The notes under the pieces are model-generated. The model worked only from the letters and a program-made list of their open reading frames with translations. It did not search any database and was not told where the DNA came from. Shown here in pieces: positions 34,657-44,349 of a stretch of DNA of 64,000 bases (the stretch's first letter is position 1; each line of letters opens with the position of its first letter). The position numbers and the translations under genes were made by a program. The DNA comes from Kitasatospora sp. GAS204B (GTDB lineage: Bacteria > Actinomycetota > Actinomycetes > Streptomycetales > Streptomycetaceae), in the NCBI RefSeq assembly GCF_029892155.1, contig NZ_JARZAG010000017.1:115665-179664 (forward strand), given 5' to 3'.

Positions 34657-35874
34657 TCAGCCCGCGATCGTGCCGGTCACCTCGCCGAACCCGATCCGCA
34701 CGCCGTCCGCGCCGGGCGCCGAGGCGGTCATCGTCACGGTGTCGCCGTCCTGGAGGAAGGTCCTGGTGGAGCCGTCCGGCAGGGTGATCGGGTCGCGCCC
34801 GTTCCAGGTCAGCTCGATCAGCGAGCCGCGCTGGTCGGCCGCCGCGCCGGAGATCGTCCCCGAGCCGTACAGGTCACCGGTGCGCAGCGAGGCGCCGTTG
34901 ACCGTGGTGTGCGCGAGCATCTGGGCCGGCGACCAGTACATCCCGGCGTACGGCGGGCGCGAGATGACGGCGCCGTTCAGCCGCACCTCCAGCTCGAGGT
35001 CCAGCCCCCAGGGCTCCTTCTCCACCAGGTAGGGCAGCGGCTGCGGCTGCTGAACCGGGGTGGCCACCCGGGCCGCTTCCAGCGCGGCGAGCGGGACCAC
35101 CCAGGGGGAGATCGAAGTGGCGAAGGACTTGCCGAGGAACGGGCCGAGCGGCACGTACTCCCAGGCCTGGATGTCGCGGGCACTCCAGTCGTTGAGCAGC
35201 ACCGCGCCGAAGACGTGCTGCGCGAAGTCGTCGACGCCCACCGGCTCGCCCAGCGTCGAGCCGGCGCCGACCACGAAGCCCAGCTCGGCCTCGATGTCCA
35301 GCTTCACCGAGGAGCCGAAGACCGGTGCCGGGTCGTTCGGTCCCTTGCGCTGCCCGCTCGGGCGGCGGATCTCGGTGCCGGAGGCCACCACGGTGCCCGC
35401 GCGCCCGTGGTAACCGACCGGCAGGTGCTTCCAGTTCGGCAGCAGCGCCTCGCCGCCGGGCCGGAAGATGTGGCCCAGGTTGGTGGCGTGCTGCTCCGAA
35501 GCGTAGAAGTCCACGTAGTCCGCCACCTCCACCGGAAGGTGGAGCTTGACCTCGTCGATCCGATGGAGGTTGGCCTCCACCAGTCGTCGCTCGCCGTCGT
35601 CCGTCAGCAGGTTGGTGACCCGCTCGCGCACGTACGCCCACTCGGCGGGTCCGCGGCGCAGGAAGCGGTTGAGCGAGCCGGTGGCCAGGTCACCGCCGAG
35701 CGGTGTGCCCGCCCAGACCGCCGAGAGGTCCAGCACGAACTCGCCGATCGCCACGCCCACCCGGGGCTGGGCGGAGCCGCGCGGGGTGAACACGCCATAG
35801 GGCAGGTTCTGCACCGGGAAGGGGGAGCCCTCCGGCACCGGGATCCAGCTCTGAAGGGCCTGCTGAGCCGTCAC
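34657..35874 (-). CDS. fahA: Fumarylacetoacetase
   Basis: A 405-residue hydrolase that splits 4-fumarylacetoacetate into fumarate and acetoacetate, the last step of tyrosine/homogentisate breakdown. Conserved family segments are DFYASEQHATNLG, LPVGYHGRAG, the metal-binding DIEAELGFVVG and the LLNDWSARDIQAWE motif. The start GTG overlaps the TGA of hmgA (GTGA), so it is coupled to the dioxygenase gene whose pathway it completes. Maleylacetoacetate isomerase is not present in the window. Confidence 0.96.
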   Translation of the reverse strand: MTAQQALQSWIPVPEGSPFPVQNLPYGVFTPRGSAQPRVGVAIGEFVLDLSAVWAGTPLGGDLATGSLNRFLRRGPAEWAYVRERVTNLLTDDGERRLVEANLHRIDEVKLHLPVEVADYVDFYASEQHATNLGHIFRPGGEALLPNWKHLPVGYHGRAGTVVASGTEIRRPSGQRKGPNDPAPVFGSSVKLDIEAELGFVVGAGSTLGEPVGVDDFAQHVFGAVLLNDWSARDIQAWEYVPLGPFLGKSFATSISPWVVPLAALEAARVATPVQQPQPLPYLVEKEPWGLDLELEVRLNGAVISRPPYAGMYWSPAQMLAHTTVNGASLRTGDLYGSGTISGAAADQRGSLIELTWNGRDPITLPDGSTRTFLQDGDTVTMTASAPGADGVRIGFGEVTGTIAG

Positions 35875-37103
35875 TGCTGCTTGCCACCGTCCTGCGGGCC
35901 GCGCCCGCTCCAGCTCCACGCGTACTTGCCGTCATCGCTCGCCCGGCCGCCCTCGGCGACCTCCAGCGGGCGGAAGGTGTCCACCATCACCGCGAGTTCG
36001 TCGAAGAACTCGGCTCCGATCGAGCGCTCGTAGGCGCCCGGCTGCGGGCCGTGGGTGTGCCCGCCCGGGTGCAGCGAGATCGACCCCTGGCCGATGCCCG
36101 AACCCTTGCGGGCCTCGTAGTTCCCGCCGCAGTAGAACATCACCTCGTCGCTGTCCACGTTGGAGTGGTAGTACGGCACCGGGATCGACAGCGGGTGGTA
36201 GTCCACCTTGCGCGGTACGAAGTTGCAGATCACGAAGTTGTTGCCCTCGAAGACCTGGTGGGCCGGCGGCGGCTGGTGGATCCGTCCGGTGATCGGCTCG
36301 TAGTCGCTGATGTTGAAGGCGTACGGGTAGAGGCAGCCGTCCCAGCCCACCACGTCGAAGGGGTGGCTGGGGGTGACGAAGACGGTGCCGGCGACGCCGC
36401 TGGAGCCGTTGCCGCGGTGCTTGACGTAGATCTCGGTGTCCTCGGCGCGCTCGTCCTCGCCGACCACCAGCGGCCCGACCGGCCCGCGCAGGTCGCGCTC
36501 GCAGAACGGCGCGTGCTCCAGCAACTGGCCGTACTTGGAGAGGTAGCGCTTGGCCGGGGTGATGTGGCTGTTCGCCTCGATCGCGTAGAGGCGCAGCGGC
36601 TGCTCGCCGCTCGGCAGCCAGCGGTGGGTGGTGGCGCGGGGGAGGATCACGTAGTCGCCCTGGCCCACCTCCAGGCTGCCGAAGACCGTCTCCACCGTGC
36701 CGCTGCCGGACTCCACGTAGACGCACTCGTCGCCTATGGCATTGCGGTAGAGGGGCGAGGGCTGACCGCAGGCGACGTAGGCGATCCGCACGTCGGCGTT
36801 GGCCAGCACGAGCCGGCGGCCGCGTACCGCGTCCGTCTGGCGCCACTCCTCGCCCGGGAACAGGTCGTGCAGCTTGAAGTGGAAGGGCTTCAAGGGGTGG
36901 TTCGGCTCCGGCTTGCCGTCCGGCAGGGCCCAGATCCGACTGTCCACCAGGGCGGAGGGGATGGCGCGGTGGTAGAGCAGCGAGGAGTCGGAGAAGAAGC
37001 CCTCCTCGCCCATCAGCTCCTCGTAGTAGAGGCCGCCGGCCTCGTCGCGGTGCTGGGTGTGCCTCTTGGGCGGCACCGTGCCAACGGTGCGGTAATACGC
37101 CAT
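35871..37103 (-). CDS. hmgA: Homogentisate 1,2-dioxygenase
   Basis: A 410-residue cupin-type Fe(II) dioxygenase that opens the ring of homogentisate. The iron-site region is visible as YYHSNVDSDEVMFY and HPGGHTHGPQPGAYE. It belongs to the shorter bacterial form. The ATG at 37103 has AGGAGG 6 bases upstream; the longer frame begins in the promoter. It is the first gene of a two-gene tyrosine-catabolic operon with fahA. Loss of function in other species causes brown pyomelanin pigment. Confidence 0.95.
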   Translation of the reverse strand: MAYYRTVGTVPPKRHTQHRDEAGGLYYEELMGEEGFFSDSSLLYHRAIPSALVDSRIWALPDGKPEPNHPLKPFHFKLHDLFPGEEWRQTDAVRGRRLVLANADVRIAYVACGQPSPLYRNAIGDECVYVESGSGTVETVFGSLEVGQGDYVILPRATTHRWLPSGEQPLRLYAIEANSHITPAKRYLSKYGQLLEHAPFCERDLRGPVGPLVVGEDERAEDTEIYVKHRGNGSSGVAGTVFVTPSHPFDVVGWDGCLYPYAFNISDYEPITGRIHQPPPAHQVFEGNNFVICNFVPRKVDYHPLSIPVPYYHSNVDSDEVMFYCGGNYEARKGSGIGQGSISLHPGGHTHGPQPGAYERSIGAEFFDELAVMVDTFRPLEVAEGGRASDDGKYAWSWSGRGPQDGGKQQ

Positions 37104-37452
37104 CTGCGCCTCCTGAGCGACTGACACCCTGGACTGCACCGGCCAGGGCGGAACCGCCCGTGGGGTGGGGGCGGCCCGGACCAATCCCATGGCAGGGGCG
37201 CTGCGCTGTCAAGAACCAGCCGGGCTGGTCAAGACGCGTGGAGGCAACTCTCTGGACACGCGAATGTAACGATCGCCCGCCTCTTGCAGAAACTTGCTGC
37301 AAGAACTTTCAAACGGCCTTGCAGCGCTGTTACGTTCCTGCTCACAAGCCCGGCGCCGGCAGCCAGTGCGGTTGGTGCCAGGGGGCAAGTATGCGCTCCC
37401 GTCCCCGCGCCCGGGCCACCCACCCCCACCACCCTTCCCCCAAGGAGTTCTC
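37104..37452. promoter_or_regulatory. Divergent hmgA / malE control region with CTTGCAG operators
   Basis: Two direct CTTGCAG copies (37283-37289 and 37318-37324) flank the 11-bp palindrome CTTGCTGCAAG (37293-37303). CTTGC/GCAAG elements are the recognised MalR-type operators of streptomycete maltose operons, and a MalR-like gene closes this locus. They lie 130-170 bases before malE, where the promoter is expected. The rest of the region, towards hmgA, has no clear signal. Confidence 0.72.
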
Positions 37453-38736
37453 ATGCGGCGTGGCATCGCGGCCTCCGCCCTCGTTGCAGCCCTCGCGGTC
37501 TCTCTCGCGGCCTGCGGCAGCAGCGGCTCCGGCTCCTCCAGCACGGCTTCCGGCCCGGTGACCATCACCTACTGGGACACCTCCAACGCCACCAACGAGG
37601 CGCCGAACTACCAGGCCGTGGTGCAGAAGTTCGAGGCCGCCAACCCGGCCATCAAGGTCAACTTCGTCAACGTGCCGTTCGACCAGGCCCAGAACAAGCT
37701 GCAGACGGCGATGAGCAGCAAGGGCGCCCCGGACGTCTTCCGCTCCGACGTCGGCTGGACCGCCGCCTTCGCCAAGGGCGGCTACCTGACTCCGCTGGAC
37801 GGCACCCCCGCGCTGCCCGACGCCTCGGTCTTCCAGCCCAGCCTGATCAAGCAGGCGCAGTACCAGGGCAAGACCTACGGCGTCCCGCTGGTCACCGACA
37901 CCCTGGGCCTGCTCTACAACAAGGCGCTCTTCACCCAGGCGGGCATCACCACCGCGCCGACCAGCTGGGACGACTTGAAGGCTGACGCGGCCACGATCAA
38001 GGCCAAGACCGGCGTCGACGGCTTCGAGATGCGCGCCGGCGACGGCTACTACGCGATGCCGCTGCTCTTCGGCGAGGGCACCGACATGGTGGACGCCGCC
38101 AACAAGAAGATCACCGTCAACTCGCCCGAGGCCGTCAAGGCGATCAACACCTACCAGTCGCTGTTCACCGCGCCCGGCACGGTCAAGGCCGACATCACCT
38201 CCGACGGCTACGCCCACATGATGGACGCCTTCAACAGCGGCAAGGTCGCGGCGATCATCAACGGCCCCTGGGAGATCACCAACATCTACAAGGGCTCGGC
38301 CTTCACCGACCACACCAACCTGGGCATCGCCGCCGTCCCGGCCGGTTCGGCCGGCAAGGCGGGCGCCCCCACCGGCGGCCACAACATCGCGGTCTACGCC
38401 GGCTCGGACGCCGCCCACCAGGCCGCCGCCGAGAAGTTCGCCGCCTTCATGACCTCGGCCGACAGCGAGTCGTTCATCGCGGAGAAGAACTCCACCCTGC
38501 CAACCCGCTCCGACGCCTTCACCGCCGGGGTGAAGTCCGACCCGGGCATCGCCGGCTTCCAGCAGATCCTCAACGTGGCCCAGCCGCGCCCGGCGCTGCC
38601 CGAGTACGCCTCGCTCTTCACCTCGCTGGGCACCAACCTCGCCCAGGTCGCCACCGGCCAGAAGGGTGTGCAGGCCGGCCTGGACGCCACCGCCCAGGAC
38701 TACGCGAAGATCCTGCCGGACTTCGCCAAGCAGTAG
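37453..38736 (+). CDS. malE: Maltose/maltodextrin ABC transporter, substrate-binding lipoprotein
   Basis: A 427-residue extracellular solute-binding protein. The lipobox LAAC places the lipidated cysteine at residue 21, followed by a Ser/Gly-rich linker. Family features include ITYWDTSN at the start of the mature protein and NGPWEI near residue 275. AAGGAG lies 5 bases before the ATG. With the two permeases it imports maltose or maltodextrins; no ATPase gene is nearby, so a shared MsiK-type ATPase presumably energises it, as in other streptomycetes. Confidence 0.9.
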   Translation: MRRGIAASALVAALAVSLAACGSSGSGSSSTASGPVTITYWDTSNATNEAPNYQAVVQKFEAANPAIKVNFVNVPFDQAQNKLQTAMSSKGAPDVFRSDVGWTAAFAKGGYLTPLDGTPALPDASVFQPSLIKQAQYQGKTYGVPLVTDTLGLLYNKALFTQAGITTAPTSWDDLKADAATIKAKTGVDGFEMRAGDGYYAMPLLFGEGTDMVDAANKKITVNSPEAVKAINTYQSLFTAPGTVKADITSDGYAHMMDAFNSGKVAAIINGPWEITNIYKGSAFTDHTNLGIAAVPAGSAGKAGAPTGGHNIAVYAGSDAAHQAAAEKFAAFMTSADSESFIAEKNSTLPTRSDAFTAGVKSDPGIAGFQQILNVAQPRPALPEYASLFTSLGTNLAQVATGQKGVQAGLDATAQDYAKILPDFAKQ

Positions 38737-38840
38737 TCCGCACGCCGCTCGGCCCGCCCCGGGGGCGGGCCGAGCGGCCGGTGCCATGTCCGACCGCCCC
38801 GCCCTCCGGCACGTCGTCCCTCCCAAGAAGGTGTCACCCC

Positions 38841-39788
38841 ATGGCAGCCCTGGCGCAGCGCCTGAAGCTCTCGTACAGCAAGTACTGGTACGCCTACGTG
38901 ATGGTGGCACCGGTGGTCATCGTGCTGGGCGTCCTGGTGGCCTATCCGCTGGGCCGGGGCGTCTACCTGACCCTCACCGACGCCAACAGCCTCAACGTCG
39001 GCCACACGGTCGGGGTCAACCACATCCCCGACAGTTTCAACTTCGTCGGGCTGCGCAACTACTCCGACATCCTCTTCGGCCCCGGCTCCTACGACCGCTT
39101 CTGGTCGCACTTCGTGTGGACCATCGAGTGGACCGTGCTCTGCGTGACGCTGACCGTCGGCACCGGCCTCGGCCTGGCGCTGCTGCTCAACCAGAAGCTG
39201 CGCGGCCGCACCGCGTACCGGATGCTGCTGGTCGTGCCGTGGGCGGTGCCCACCTTCGTCACCGTCTTCTCCTGGCGGCTGATGCTCGCCGACGGCGGCC
39301 TGGTCAACGCGGCTCTCGGCTCGCTGCACCTGCCGCAGCCCAGTTGGCTGGAGGACCCGCTGGCGCAGAAGACCGCCGCCATCCTGGTCAACACCTGGTG
39401 CGGCGTGCCGTTCATGATGCTCTCGCTGCTCGGCGGCCTGCAGTCGATCCCCAGCGAGCTCTACGAGGCCGCCGAGATGGACGGGGCCAGCGCCTGGCAG
39501 CAGTTCCGCCACGTCACCCTGCCCGGGCTGCGCTCGGTCTCCAGCACCGTGGTGCTGCTCGGCGTGATCTGGACCTTCAACCAGTTCGCCATCATCTACC
39601 TGCTGTTCGGCATGAACGCCCCCGACGTGCAGATCCTGGTGACCTGGGCCTATCAGCTGGGCTTCGGCCAGCAGCCGCGCGACTACGCCCAGTCGGCCAG
39701 CTACGGGATCATCCTGCTCTCCATCCTGATCGTCTTCACGGGCTTCTACCAGCGCTGGCTCAAGCGCAACGACCAGACCGCGATCTGA
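38841..39788 (+). CDS. malF: Maltose ABC transporter permease, MalF type
   Basis: A 315-residue inner-membrane permease with about six helices. The EAA loop that contacts the ATPase reads EAAEMDGASAWQQFRHVTLP near residues 214-233. The ATG at 38841 with AAGAAGG upstream is preferred over an in-frame ATG 60 bases before. It is the second gene of the malEFG operon. Confidence 0.92.
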   Translation: MAALAQRLKLSYSKYWYAYVMVAPVVIVLGVLVAYPLGRGVYLTLTDANSLNVGHTVGVNHIPDSFNFVGLRNYSDILFGPGSYDRFWSHFVWTIEWTVLCVTLTVGTGLGLALLLNQKLRGRTAYRMLLVVPWAVPTFVTVFSWRLMLADGGLVNAALGSLHLPQPSWLEDPLAQKTAAILVNTWCGVPFMMLSLLGGLQSIPSELYEAAEMDGASAWQQFRHVTLPGLRSVSSTVVLLGVIWTFNQFAIIYLLFGMNAPDVQILVTWAYQLGFGQQPRDYAQSASYGIILLSILIVFTGFYQRWLKRNDQTAI

Positions 39789-39864
39789 CGGCCGGTCAGC
39801 AACTCCGCCACGAGACCACGCGACCACGCAGCCCGCGCAGGACCGCAGGAACGGAAGGACCCAG

Positions 39865-40782
39865 ATGACCAGCACCACCGACCTCGCCACCGCCGCACCG
39901 GCCGCCCGCCCGGAGCCCGCCCGGACGGCCGGCACCACCCGGGTCCGCCGGCGCGGCGAGCGTAGCCGCACCGCCTCCGTGCTCACCCACGGCGTGCTGG
40001 TGCTGGCCGCCTTCGTCGCCGTCTTCCCGGTGCTCTGGCTGGCGTACATCGCGCTCGGCCCGGACGAGACCGACTACCTCAAGCCCGGCGGCATCCTGCA
40101 CAAGGCGAGCTTCGCCAACTTCTCCGAGGTCCTGAACCACACCGACTTCCTCACCTGGTTCGGCAACTCGCTGCTGGTGGCCGGTGGCACCTGCGTGCTG
40201 GGCGTGATGATCGCCGCCAGCACCGGCTACGCGGTCTCCCGGATGCGCTTCCCCGGGCTGCGCCCCCTGATGTGGTCGCTGCTGGTGACCCAGATGTTCC
40301 CGATCGCCGTGCTGATCGTGCCGATGTACTACATCCTGGCCAGCCTCAACCTGCTGGACAGCTACGGCGGCCTGATCCTGGTCTACGCCGGCACCGTCGT
40401 GCCGTACTGCGCCTGGCTGCTGAAGGGCTACTTCGACACCATCCCGGTGGAGATCGACGAGGCCGGGCGGGTGGACGGGCTCAGCCCGTTCGGCACCTTC
40501 TGGCGGCTGATCCTGCCGCTGGCCCGCCCGGGCCTGGCGGTGGCCGCCTTCTACACCTTCCTGACCTGCTGGGCCGAGGTGCCGTTCGCCTCCACCTTCA
40601 TGCTCAGCTCCGACAAGTACACCCTGGCGGTCGGCCTGACCACCTTCGTCAGCCAGCACGACAGCCAGTGGAACCTGATGGCCGCCACCGCGGTGCTGAT
40701 CGCGATCCCCGCCTCGGCCTTCTTCTACCTGGTCCAGCGGCACCTGGTCGCCGGCCTGACCGCAGGTGCCGCGAAGTCCTGA
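39865..40782 (+). CDS. malG: Maltose ABC transporter permease, MalG type
   Basis: A 305-residue permease with six predicted helices after a ~45-residue polar N-terminus. Its EAA loop is DEAGRVDGLSPFGTFWRLIL. GGAAGGA precedes the ATG. It pairs with MalF to form the transmembrane channel. Confidence 0.92.
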   Translation: MTSTTDLATAAPAARPEPARTAGTTRVRRRGERSRTASVLTHGVLVLAAFVAVFPVLWLAYIALGPDETDYLKPGGILHKASFANFSEVLNHTDFLTWFGNSLLVAGGTCVLGVMIAASTGYAVSRMRFPGLRPLMWSLLVTQMFPIAVLIVPMYYILASLNLLDSYGGLILVYAGTVVPYCAWLLKGYFDTIPVEIDEAGRVDGLSPFGTFWRLILPLARPGLAVAAFYTFLTCWAEVPFASTFMLSSDKYTLAVGLTTFVSQHDSQWNLMAATAVLIAIPASAFFYLVQRHLVAGLTAGAAKS

Positions 40783-40884
40783 CGGACACTCAACTCATAT
40801 CAGTATTCTGCCTGTTACGCGTGCACTGAGCGCCCCTTCGCGCGAGTTGTCGGCACGCCACCTAGTCCTCGAGGGATCCGCCTG

Positions 40885-42564
40885 ATGACCCAGAACCTGG
40901 CCGACACCACCCGGCTGACCGCCTCCGCCGCCACCCCTGCCGGCGAGCCCAGAGGCTGGTGGCGGGACGCGGTCATCTACCAGGTGTACCCGCGCAGTTT
41001 CGCGGACGCCAACGGCGACGGCATGGGTGACCTGCCCGGCGTCCGCAGCCGGCTGCCCTACCTGCGCGAGCTGGGCGTGGACGCGGTCTGGCTCTCCCCG
41101 TTCTACGCCTCCCCGCAGGCCGACGCCGGCTACGACGTGGCCGACTACCGCGCGGTGGACCCGATGTTCGGCAGCCTGCTGGACGCCGACGGCCTGATCC
41201 GCGACGCCCACGCGCTGGGCCTGCGGATCATCGTGGACCTGGTCCCCAACCACTCCTCCGACCAGCACGAGTGGTTCCAGCGCGCGCTGCGCGAGGGCCC
41301 CGGCTCCGCGCTGCGCGAGCGCTACCACTTCCGCCCCGGAAAGGGCGAGACCGGCGAACTGCCGCCCAACGACTGGGAGTCCATTTTCGGCGGCCCGGCC
41401 TGGACCCGCACCGCCGACCCCGACGGCACCCCGGGCGACTGGTACCTGCACCTGTTCGCCCCCGAGCAGCCCGACTTCAACTGGGACAGCCCCGCCGTCG
41501 CCGACGAGTTCCGCTCGATCCTGCGCTTCTGGCTGGACATGGGCGTCGACGGCTTCCGGGTCGACGTCGCGCACGGCCTGGTGAAGGCCCCCGGCCTGCC
41601 CGACCTCGGCACCCACGACCAGCTCAAGCTGCTCGGCAACGACGTGATGCCGTTCTTCGACCAGGACGGCGTGCACGAGATCTACCGCGCCTGGCGCAAG
41701 ATCCTCGACGAGTACCCCGGCGAGCGGATCGCGGTCGCCGAGGCCTGGACCCCCACCGTCGAGCGCACCGCCAACTACGTGCGACCCGACGAGCTGCACC
41801 AGGCCTTCAACTTCCAGTACCTGGGCACCGCCTGGGACGCCGCCGAGCTGCGCGCCGTGATCGATTCCTCGCTCGCCGCGATGCGCCCGGTCGACGCCCC
41901 CGCCACCTGGGTGCTCTCCAACCACGACGTCACCCGGCACGCCACCCGCTTCGCCAACCCGCCCGGCGGCACCCAGCTGCGCGAGCGCGGCGACCGCGAA
42001 CTCGGCCTGCGCCGGGCCCGCGCCGCCACCCTGCTGATGCTCGCGCTGCCCGGCTCCGCCTACCTGTACCAGGGCGAGGAGCTCGGCCTGCCGGACGTCA
42101 CCGACCTGCCCGACGAGGTCCGCCAGGACCCCTCGTTCTTCCGCGCCGACGGCCAGGACGGCTTCCGCGACGGCTGCCGGGTCCCGCTCCCGTGGTCCGG
42201 CAGCACCGCCCCCTACGGTTTCGGCCCGACCACCGGCGGCCCCAGCTGGCTGCCGCAGCCCGCCGAGTGGGCCGAGTTGAGCGTCGAGGCGCAGACCGGC
42301 GACCCGACCTCCACCCTGGAGCTCTACCGCAGCGCGCTGGCCGTGCGCCGCGAGCGCCCCGAACTCGGCGCCGGCCGCGAGGTGGAGTGGCTGCCGTCCG
42401 CCCCGGGCGTGCTCGCCTTCCGCCGCGGCTCGTTCGTCTGCCTGGCCAACACCACCCGGCAGCCGGTGGCGTACCCGACCGCCGGCCGACTGCTGCTCAG
42501 CTCCGGCGAGGGCGTCGAGCCGGGACTGCTGGCGCCGGACAGCACCAGCTGGTGGGCGGTCTGA
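40885..42564 (+). CDS. Alpha-glucosidase, GH13 family
   Basis: A 559-residue cytoplasmic glycoside hydrolase that should split maltose and small maltodextrins to glucose. GH13 regions are clear: DLVPNHSS, the nucleophile Asp227 in FRVDVAH, the acid/base Glu286 in AVAEAW, and Asp348 in LSNHDVTR. It follows malG by about 100 bases and ends one base before the regulator gene, so it belongs to the maltose regulon. S. coelicolor has a comparable aglA next to its mal genes. An oligo-1,6-glucosidase activity is also possible. Confidence 0.92.
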   Translation: MTQNLADTTRLTASAATPAGEPRGWWRDAVIYQVYPRSFADANGDGMGDLPGVRSRLPYLRELGVDAVWLSPFYASPQADAGYDVADYRAVDPMFGSLLDADGLIRDAHALGLRIIVDLVPNHSSDQHEWFQRALREGPGSALRERYHFRPGKGETGELPPNDWESIFGGPAWTRTADPDGTPGDWYLHLFAPEQPDFNWDSPAVADEFRSILRFWLDMGVDGFRVDVAHGLVKAPGLPDLGTHDQLKLLGNDVMPFFDQDGVHEIYRAWRKILDEYPGERIAVAEAWTPTVERTANYVRPDELHQAFNFQYLGTAWDAAELRAVIDSSLAAMRPVDAPATWVLSNHDVTRHATRFANPPGGTQLRERGDRELGLRRARAATLLMLALPGSAYLYQGEELGLPDVTDLPDEVRQDPSFFRADGQDGFRDGCRVPLPWSGSTAPYGFGPTTGGPSWLPQPAEWAELSVEAQTGDPTSTLELYRSALAVRRERPELGAGREVEWLPSAPGVLAFRRGSFVCLANTTRQPVAYPTAGRLLLSSGEGVEPGLLAPDSTSWWAV

Positions 42565-42565
42565 C

Positions 42566-43612
42566 ATGGTTGCAATAGGCTCTGGGATCGTGACTACGGC
42601 GCGACTCTCGGACATCGCGGCGCAGGCGGGGGTCAGCGAGGCCACCGTCAGCCGCGTCCTCAACGGCAAGGCGGGCGTCTCCGCCGCCACCCGGCAGACC
42701 GTGCTGGCCGCGCTCGACGTGCTCGGCTACGAGCGGCCCACCCGGCTGCGCCAGCGCAGCGCCGGGCTGATCGGGCTGATCACGCCGGAGCTCGGCAACC
42801 CGATCTTCCCCGCGCTGGCCCAGGTGATCGAGCAGGTGCTGAGCCGGCACGGCTACACGCCGGTGCTCTGCACCCAGACCCCGGGCGGGTCCACCGAGGA
42901 CGAACTGGTCGAGCTGCTGGTCGAGCGGGGCGTGGCGGGCATCGTCTTCGTCTCCGGCCTGCACGCCGACTCCACCGCCGACCACGACCGGTACGCCAAG
43001 CTGACCGGCCGCCAGGTGCCGTTCGTGCTGATCAACGGCTACAGCGAGAAGATCACCGCGCCGTTCATCTCGCCCGACGACCGGGCCGCGATGGCGATGG
43101 CCGTCCAGCACCTGACCGAACTCGGCCACCAGCGGATCGGCCTGGCGGTCGGTCAGCGCCGGTACGTGCCGGTGCTCCGCAAGATCGAGGGCTTCACCGC
43201 CGCGCTGCGCTCGGTCCTCGGCTACACCGCCGAGCAGGCCGACGAACTGGTGCACCACACCCTGTTCACCGTCGAGGGCGGCCACGCGGCCGCCGGCGCG
43301 CTGCTGGACCGGGGCTGCACCGCGATCGTCTGCGGCAGCGACCTGATGGCCCTCGGCGCGATCCGCGCGGTGCGCCAGCGCGGGCTGAGCGTGCCCGGTG
43401 ACGTCTCGGTGGTCGGCTTCGACGACTCACCCCTGATGGCCTTCACCGACCCCCCGCTCACCACCATCCGCCAGCCCGTCGAGGCGATGGCCACGGCGGC
43501 GGTGGACGCACTCCTGGAGGAGGTCGGCGGCGAGCCGGCCCAGCGCGGTGAGTTCATGTTCCAGCCCGAACTGGTGGTCCGGGGCTCCACGGGGGCCGGC
43601 CCGCAGCGCTGA
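42566..43612 (+). CDS. LacI-family repressor, MalR-like
   Basis: A 348-residue LacI-type regulator. The helix-turn-helix is LSDIAAQAGVSEATVSRVLNGK near residues 14-35, followed by a periplasmic-binding-protein-like sugar domain with the conserved VVGFDDSPLM. The sequence resembles S. coelicolor MalR. The ATG at 42566 overlaps the promoter-proximal end of the previous gene; a GTG at 42590, nearer the HTH, is an equally plausible start. It should bind CTTGCAG sites before malE and respond to maltose or a maltodextrin. Confidence 0.88.
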   Translation: MVAIGSGIVTTARLSDIAAQAGVSEATVSRVLNGKAGVSAATRQTVLAALDVLGYERPTRLRQRSAGLIGLITPELGNPIFPALAQVIEQVLSRHGYTPVLCTQTPGGSTEDELVELLVERGVAGIVFVSGLHADSTADHDRYAKLTGRQVPFVLINGYSEKITAPFISPDDRAAMAMAVQHLTELGHQRIGLAVGQRRYVPVLRKIEGFTAALRSVLGYTAEQADELVHHTLFTVEGGHAAAGALLDRGCTAIVCGSDLMALGAIRAVRQRGLSVPGDVSVVGFDDSPLMAFTDPPLTTIRQPVEAMATAAVDALLEEVGGEPAQRGEFMFQPELVVRGSTGAGPQR

Positions 43613-43659
43613 TGGTGGCGCGCCGGCGCCCGGCAGCGGGGATTTCGGCGAGTGCGGGG

Positions 43660-44349
43660 CTACCGGTGGAGCAATGGTCGCCCGAACGTGCCACGCGGCC
43701 AGCGGCCCAGCCAGAACGCCGCGGTGGAGTGCTGCTGGCCGTCGGTCGATCCGTCGTGTGGCAGGTACTCGGTAGGCGCGACGTAACCCTCACCGGGCTC
43801 GAGCCGGATGCGCAGGCACCGCAGGGGGCGTCCGGCGGCGACGTAGGCGCGAAGGTCGTCCGTGTGCGGGTACCGAGTCGCGTAGTCCTGGTGGACCGCG
43901 CGGCAGATCGCCTGAATGTCGGTGTCGCCGAGCAGGAGGTACCGGCTGCCGGGACCGAGGTTGATGCACAACCGTCGCCGGCCGGTGTGCTTGGCGGCGT
44001 AGGTGAGCTTGTCCCAGTTGTCGAGGTGCAGTCCGATGCGCCGGCCGTCGCGGTAGTTGGGAGTGGTGGTGAGAGCCTTCGCGGGGCTTTCGGTGGTGCC
44101 GAGCTGGGTGACGTCCAGGCGGTCAAGCTGGGCACGGTCGATCTTCTCGACCAGCTCCACCAGGACAGAGTCCGGGGTCTCCTCCGTCGATGTGACGTGT
44201 GCTCCTGTCCCGAGGGTGACGGGGCGCCAGGGACCCAATGGCAGGACCGCGCCGTCCTCGTACTCAGGATCCCCGTGCGCCGTCCGGACGTCGGCGACCT
44301 GGCAGCGTTCGCGGAGGGCATCGAAGCCGAGGGCGATCCTCAGGCTCAC
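43660..44349 (-). CDS. Unknown protein of the RiPP locus, possible HxD-type oxygenase
   Basis: A 229-residue soluble protein. I do not recognise the family with certainty. A HLDNWD segment near residue 117, followed about 20 residues later by RRLCINLGPGSRYLLLGD and later by GEGYVAPTEYLPHDGST, recalls the HxD...H iron-binding layout of 2-oxoglutarate/Fe(II) dioxygenases. The GTG start overlaps the stop of the pentapeptide-like gene (GTGA), so it is translated as part of the RiPP operon. It could hydroxylate the modified peptide or act in immunity; this is inference only. Confidence 0.6.
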   Translation of the reverse strand: MSLRIALGFDALRERCQVADVRTAHGDPEYEDGAVLPLGPWRPVTLGTGAHVTSTEETPDSVLVELVEKIDRAQLDRLDVTQLGTTESPAKALTTTPNYRDGRRIGLHLDNWDKLTYAAKHTGRRRLCINLGPGSRYLLLGDTDIQAICRAVHQDYATRYPHTDDLRAYVAAGRPLRCLRIRLEPGEGYVAPTEYLPHDGSTDGQQHSTAAFWLGRWPRGTFGRPLLHR

